A stretch of DNA of 64,000 nucleotides, from the NCBI GenBank assembly GCA_019096065.1, contig JAGUCH010000009.1:4102001-4166000 (forward strand), in the 5' to 3' direction. Below, piece after piece: positions 58,697 to 64,000 of the stretch. The position numbers were made by a program, and so were the translations under genes. The notes beneath the pieces were generated by a model. The model was not told the DNA's origin, ran no database searches, and saw only the letters and a program-made list of their open reading frames with translations. The stretch is from Paracyclopina nana (lineage: Eukaryota; Arthropoda; Copepoda; Cyclopoida; Cyclopettidae). Each line of letters begins with the position of its first letter. Within the stretch, counting starts at the first letter, position 1.

Positions 58697-60007
58697 TTAA
58701 TTGGCAGTCAGTGGAATCCTGGAAACCCTGAAAGTTTCACACCCACAATTGGAAGACTCGAGCTCCATGGCTGGCACAGTGTGGCTCAACATTTTCTCAA
58801 ATACGTTTTTGAAATCCACGAGCCAAAAAGCACAATCCTAAAATTGGATAATGAAATTGATCATTTCAGAGGAAATTAATTTTTATGAAGTATACATTAG
58901 CATATTTGCTGGCTAGGTCAAATCCTCGTCCTTTTTGGCAATTGTCAGGCTGGCAAGAATCATCAAGTCCACAGGTATGATCTAGATTGCAAGTAATTTG
59001 CCCATTTTCACTCAACGATAAGTTGTAAAACATTTCAAAGTCAGTGTTGAGCATGAATCCAGCCTTTTCCCCAGTCCCTTTGTAAACTCCATCAAATTGC
59101 CATTTTGCAGTCTTCTCATCGTCATCCTCTTTATTCTGGTGAAAATGGCTTTTGTTAAACGCAACATTACACTCTATGCTCACGCAACCTCGCTGCACGA
59201 AAAGTTCCGCTTCATAGCTAAATGAAAAATGGCTTACCACGTTGATCCAGGATATTTTTTTGTTCACCATAATTGAGTAGAATTTTTCGTCAAACACGAG
59301 ATCCTCGTTTTGCACCCAGTCACCAAGATATCCGGAATGCTCCCTAGCAGCTTGGCCCAAGGTGTGAGCGCCCATCAAAGCCACCACTTCTGGAATGCTC
59401 ATACCAAACTCATTTTCAAAGTATTTGTAAGTGGATGAGCTGTCCTTTTTGGGATCTGGGAAAATGTTCTGGTCATTCGAGCAGTCCTCGCGATCCACTC
59501 TGCCCCATTTCAAATTAAAGCAGACTTTAGGACACCTGAAAATCAATCAAGTTCACTCAACACTGAAAAGTCATTCAGTACGAAAAGTACGTACTTGATG
59601 GGATCGGCCTTATCCAGGCCAAGCTCGACTCCAACAACTGCAGCCAGAGCGTAAAAATCGGCTCGACTCACAATTTGCGAAAAACCTAATTTTTCATAGA
59701 TTTGGTCTAATGGCTCAGTGATCATGAGCAAACCGAAATTATCTGGATTATTGTGATTCACACAACCATTGCATCCGCCAACGCAATCATGAAAACCTGG
59801 TAAATTAAGTATTTAATATACAGTATGTTTATCAGAAGAAATTTTGGGAGACTTACCCAGTCTGACAGCTTTGGGCATGAGCATTTCGTTGTCGAAAATA
59901 ATTTCAGTGATGGCTGCTTTCATTTCCTGAATTTCTTCGCATGTTGGCATGGAGAGTACGAAGCAAGGTGAGATTGCCAAGAAGGCAAAAATGAGGCTTT
60001 TTAGCAT
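58697..60007 (-). CDS. secreted haem peroxidase, cytochrome c / ascorbate peroxidase-like (343 aa)
   Basis: Five exons: 60007-59857, 59796-59595, 59535-59238, 59135-58896, 58837-58697. Introns are 60, 59, 102 and 58 bp, all GT-AG. The product belongs to the plant/fungal/bacterial haem peroxidase superfamily, which uses H2O2 to oxidise a donor. Residues 1-19 are a signal peptide. Distal Arg49 and His53 lie in RLGFHDCVGGCNGC; proximal His175 lies in VVALMGAHTLG. Trp191 is exactly 16 residues later, the spacing of H175/W191 in cytochrome c peroxidase and H163/W179 in ascorbate peroxidase, and Asp249 in MLNTD matches their proximal Asp. Fungal secreted (class II) enzymes carry Phe at the Trp position. 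Many cysteines suggest disulphides and export, so class I-like catalysis is combined with secretion. The 102-bp intron is in frame and stop-free. I prefer the ATG at 60007 to one 36 bp upstream because it directly begins the signal peptide. The last exon contains DFKNVFEKM, a conserved C-terminal helix. Confidence 0.88.
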
Positions 60008-60056
60008 GTTCGATGCACGAGGGAATAAATACAACTCGCGCACCTCAAATCAGGGC

Positions 60057-60063
60057 CCTTATA
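60057..60063 (-). promoter_or_regulatory. TATA box of the peroxidase gene
   Basis: The minus strand reads TATAAGG here, 50 bp upstream of the start codon at 60007. The spacing is nearly the same as for the TATA box of the carbonic anhydrase fusion gene (57 bp), and implies a very short 5' leader. Confidence 0.5.
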
Positions 60064-61021
60064 CACTACATTGGTGCTGTTGCATAACACATAATCTTGT
60101 GGAGCTGCAATTATGTTCGACGAAAACAAGCAAATCAACTTGCATATTCATCGAGTCCCAGTAAATACTCACATTGTTTGTGCTTGCTTGTAATGGAATT
60201 TAGATTTCTTCAAATTAGGCCAAGGTAAAGAGCAATTAAAATTTCATATTGTAGAGGCAATTCTGCGCTCCACGAAACAGCTAGAATATGATTCGGTTGC
60301 TTTGAATTTTTGGGCCAACTACTGAGTACGCCACAAATTCGAGTAGCAACAAGCCCGGTTTATAACCTGATGGTACATTCAGAAATGGCCAGAAGGGGAA
60401 GTGGACATGCATTCCCTACCCTTTTTGTCCGAATTGCATTTTTGTCTTACATGGACAATTGATGCAAACACAAATTGCGCAGCCATACAAGAATACGTAC
60501 ATGAAATGTCTTTGTTATCGTCTTATGTAAACCATCTATAGGTGGTCGCAATTGATTGTGTGGCTTTAGTTAATTAGTCCTAATGTCTATTGGCAAACTG
60601 TTTTGTAGTTGCTTTGCATCTTGGACAAATACTGTGATTTACTAAGGGATTTTTCAAAAACTTGACGCAACGGAAATCATTTGTTAATGGAATGTTCTAA
60701 ATAAAGAATATTCTTCTTGAGTACACAATCATATAAGTATAAAGCTTGATATTTGCTGATTCTACTAGCGTAGAATTGAGCATTTTTATTTATTTTCCCT
60801 AATCTGGATAATCATACGAGTCCAAAGTATTCACTTCAGCCTCCAAGATAAAGCAACGTTAGCTTGTTGGTCCACAAAATCTGGAATTGTCTCAAAAATA
60901 TCTTTGAAATACTGAATATATTAAAAAAATGACACTATTAAATTGACTGAGAAAGCTCGAACAATAAAATTAAATCAAACTTCAAAATTGCTGTTGCAGC
61001 TTTTGCAAACATATGGCTTCT
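60064..61021. other. intergenic DNA between two minus-strand genes
   Basis: Contains the upstream region of the peroxidase gene and the 3' flank of the gene ending at 61022. The minus strand has overlapping AATAAA copies near 60788-60797, which could end that transcript. A short open segment there (ending DSYDYPD before a stop) might be an extra exon, but no matching splice junction was found. Confidence 0.4.
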
Positions 61022-63328
61022 TCATAGTGAATTGTGCTCAGAATTTTCCAGCCACGAAATCGATGTCAATGGATCATTCTTTGACTTGGTCTCATCTGCA
61101 TATTTCATAGCGACCAAGCGACGGTTATCATCGATCCTTATGTAGTTGGCAGTAGTTCCATCGCAACCTACTCAGTACATAAGAAACGACAATTAATGAT
61201 GTGGCAATGCCACTATGATATCTCCAGAAGGCCTTTATCTGGCAATTTGTGAGCACACCAACCATCATATTTGCTTACTAACACTTCTGTTGGGGTCACA
61301 TTTGGGTAAGTCTGGTCTGAATGCATGAGTACGTCTTTATTTGCCTCACGTTAAAAAAAATTGGTTGCGTGAGGGTTAAAAAAGTTGCGTCTTGTCCTTT
61401 AGAATGATAAAATCCGATTTAATTTAAAACATTTAAATTTGGCGGTTATCTCTGGAATATTAGCTTTAGGAACATGTGAAATACCCAAACTCGTCCCAAC
61501 TTTTTTTAAAATAGAAAAAAAATCAGTGTATGAAGCTCCATTTGCATTAGAAGAGCAATAATATGCCATTTTTTAGCCCAAATCCAATGGAAAGTACTCA
61601 ATAAAGTCATTATGAAATTGAAAGAATACTTTATAATAGTCTGTTCGTCCAAACCTTTAGATTTTCAAAATTCCAACCACAAAAGCTCCGTTATGATGAG
61701 GAGAGCCCAATTAAATTTGCAGCTTCCAAATCCAATGGTTAGTGGGTTCATTATTAAGTTAAACATTTGAAATTGCAATTATAAAAGGAGTTGGGGCACA
61801 AAATAGCCAAAACCTGCCCAAACCAGCTCAAACTCTCATAAAAAGTGTTTTTCAAGTTGCCTAATTGCTAAGCGTTTAGTTTTTTTAGCTACTTTTGGCA
61901 TGGTTCACCTGCTTATAATACATATCTGATATTTTGTCAAAATATCGGACAGAAATATTGACAACTGAGAATTTTATACTGTTGTAGGATGGCTTGTGGC
62001 TCCAAAAGAAAAAATCTAAAAACTGATTTTAGAAGTACCTGATATTTGCAAATATCAGCATAATATCAATCGATATTTTGATCATAATATTGCAGGTGAA
62101 CCAGGCCTAAACATTGATTTAAATAAGTAAAAAATAAAAATACTCCGGATCATCTATTCCAATGCCCAGGTTCACCAATTTTAGACGGTCAAAAAATTGA
62201 CAATAATTTGGGTGACTAGTCACAACTTGAAGAGCAAAGTAAGGTTAGTGCATCAAAAATCAAAGTATATAATTTTTATTGTAGTATATTCCAAATGAAT
62301 AAGGTAGAGTATGATTAGACTCTGGTGATTTGCATTTGCGCAATTTTAGGAGTGGACTCGATGTAGGGCATTCCGGATCCTTCTGCAAACAGCAATAAAG
62401 CAAATATTTGACATCTTTTCTTTCATACCTTTAACTTAGTCTATTTACTTTTGTAGCTCTCCTGTAACTTGAGCTCATCATTTCCTTGAAGCTTTGTTCC
62501 TTGATTCTTTTCTCTTGGATTGGAATGTGAAGAGTTGGAGGATTCCACTAGAAAATTCACGTCTCAAAAAGGCACAAAATTCAAATAACACATAAAGAAT
62601 TACCCGATGCATTGGTTTTCATGGAATTATTTCCAGAATCGTCATTATTGCTGCTGCTACTCTCAGTTTTCTTTGTATTTCTCAGGAAAATCCCCTTCTC
62701 CAGGTCAATGCACAAATCTTGGTCGCCAAAATCAGGCAGCCCAATATCACTCATCACTACAAAAATGCTCTTTTTAAGTATTCAATTTGAAAAAAATCAT
62801 GTTATAAGCTTACAAGATAACCGGTTAATCCTTTTGACTTTGTTTGCTCTTGGTTTTGATCTCATTATGGGAGGCGAGGAATTCACCTTGATTTGAGTGA
62901 CTAGGTTGCAGCTGAGCCTTTTCGAGGTCGCCTCGGCCTCTTTTTCAGCCTCTTCACTTTTGTAAAGGTCATCAAGTTCGTCCAGAGTTATTTCTGACCG
63001 TGTCGTTAATCTCGTGTCAGCATTTTTCCGCCTCGTGACCTGATGCAAATCTTCGCTGTGGTGGAAGCCTGGTGAGAAAAATCCCAAATTGAATTCGCCC
63101 CAAATTGTGTGGTACGAGCTACTTGCCTATTTTTTTCCTTGCCAGCAGCCACCGATCGACAATAGATGGCTCTGGCAGCAATTTATTGGGGCTTTGAACT
63201 CGCTCTGAACGTCGTTTTTTGCTGTTTTGAACGCATTCCTGGAAGAATGAAAAATATTGGTCACATAGAGAGGAAATAACAAAATTATCAGCAGCTCCAT
63301 CTACGTATTTGGAATGAATTGTTTCCAT
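61022..63328 (-). CDS. hydrophilic protein of unknown function with two possible 3' ends
   Basis: Common exons: 63328-63127, 63068-62814, 62756-62604, 62547-62449. Introns are 58, 57 and 56 bp; the first uses a GC donor (GCAAGT). The short form adds 62382-62315 (TAA) and has 258 residues. The long form skips that exon and joins 62225-62144, 61316-61279 and 61167-61022 (TGA), giving 324 residues. All phases match in both forms. The common part is charged and has no signal peptide or membrane segment: KKRRSER near residue 38, an acidic helix-prone stretch around residues 93-114 (LDELDDLYKSEEAEKEAEA), a basic patch near 137-150, then a Ser/Asn-rich linker. The long tail has KCDPNRSVSCDG and a charged end. 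I recognise no domain; an intracellular or nuclear protein is plausible. The first ATG of the leader, four bases upstream, opens a 14-codon overlapping frame that may lower translation. Exons 1-4 are the safest part. Confidence 0.55.
61897..62107. mobile_element. Tourist-like MITE, 211 bp, inside an intron
   Basis: GGCATGGTTCACCTGC at 61897-61912 and GCAGGTGAACCAGGCC at 62092-62107 are inverted copies with one mismatch. They closely match the ends of the element at 43702-43923. The flanking triplets (TTT and TAA) no longer match, suggesting an older insertion. It lies in the 827-bp intron between the last common exon of the long 3' end and the final two exons of the minus-strand gene. Confidence 0.7.
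62275..62280 (-). promoter_or_regulatory. polyadenylation signal AATAAA for the short 3' end
   Basis: The minus strand reads AATAAA 35 bp downstream of the TAA at 62315-62317. It also lies before the first exon specific to the long form, so it could end a short transcript. Confidence 0.5.
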
Positions 63329-64000
63329 TCATTTTACGGCAGGTCCAGCTGATTATTGCTATGCTAGATATGTGGTATTTAAAAAATCATGCGTTACTAA
63401 AGCAATAAAACTTGTTGAGATGTTTGATCAAGAACCGGAATTTTTGGCTTTATCAATTTTTATTGTCTGCTGCTGCTGACCACTGTGTGTGCATTTTGTC
63501 CTTTCCGCCCACTGTGTAGTACAGCTTTTTTATTTACTTCTTATGGCTCATAGCTGTGCTATTGCAACAAAACTCAAGCTCAAGTTTCAGTGATGCACTA
63601 TGGTTATAAAAAGCAGTTTATTTACGATTTGTTTTCTGGGAGAGCCAAAAACGTGACTCATTTTTCCGCCAAAAGATGACTAATTAGCCGATCATCAGCT
63701 GATGATGCATGGTGGAAACCACGTGGTTCCTGGAGAAATTCACTTTCGGGCCGAGAAGAGGCTCATAACAAAGGGAAACACTTTTAAACGATTCATTTTT
63801 CCATTGATTGATAGCCATCTTTACAAGTTTGGCCCGTCAATTACACTTGACTATGTACTAATTGATCTGTCAGCTTTAGCGCCATTTGAGGTGGTGAAAA
63901 AGGATTCTTTTCAATCAGGCCAAAAAGATCCTTTTGGCAAAAATGCATTTCTTCTCTTAAGCATAGAAGTACTGGGGAAAAATGGCTGTCAGAAAAGGCT
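63329..64000. other. upstream region of the minus-strand gene
   Basis: Presumably contains the promoter of the gene starting at 63328. No TATA box is evident at a useful distance, and I see no other gene before the window ends. Confidence 0.4.

Noticed and set aside
58866..58895. Ending the peroxidase at the stop at 58866 after an unspliced exon
   Set aside because: A GTATAC donor at 58895 and a TTTTAG acceptor at 58838 join in phase to an exon with the conserved DFKNVFEKM helix, matching the C-terminus of the family.

Overview
This is a nuclear genomic window from an animal. The evidence is a secreted alpha-carbonic anhydrase joined to C-type-lectin-like, EGF-like and kelch-type domains, a seven-transmembrane receptor-like protein, GT-AG spliced genes, TATA boxes and AATAAA signals, and Tourist-like miniature transposons. 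I cannot name the phylum. The base composition is AT-rich, and most of the 64 kb is non-coding. A useful signature is the intron size: about two thirds of the introns I could reconstruct are 49-66 bp, often 58-60 bp. Exons were therefore found by joining short open segments across phase-matched splice sites.

Layout. Positions 1-65 hold the 3' end of a + strand gene entering from the left. From 66 to about 23.9 kb the window is almost gene-free: one small two-exon candidate on the minus strand at 12.2-12.4 kb, one weak single ORF at 19.3-19.6 kb, and a striking 147-base palindrome at 22.2 kb. The main locus is 23,993-27,143 (+), an eleven-exon gene for a secreted protein of about 787 residues ordered signal peptide, carbonic anhydrase, C-type-lectin-like domain, EGF-like module, kelch-like beta-propeller. 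From 27.1 to 45.4 kb there is no gene I can support; a Tourist-like MITE lies at 43.7 kb. At 45.4-46.7 kb (-) is a three-exon seven-transmembrane protein, followed by a second MITE-like element at 46.9 kb. From 47 to 58 kb there are only small candidates (49.4, 53.8 and 54.5 kb) and a fold-back element at 57.8-58.2 kb.

The right end is the gene-rich part, all on the minus strand. A secreted haem peroxidase of the plant/fungal/bacterial superfamily (58.7-60.0 kb, five exons) has the cytochrome-c-peroxidase/ascorbate-peroxidase-type catalytic residues. A gene at 61.0-63.3 kb encodes a hydrophilic protein I do not recognise; its fourth exon can be joined in frame either to a nearby terminal exon with its own AATAAA, or to three further exons across a MITE-bearing intron.

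The carbonic anhydrase fusion and the peroxidase are both predicted extracellular enzymes with intact active sites. I see no sequence evidence that they work together. All gene models are hand-built from splice-site logic and domain knowledge, without transcripts or database searches.
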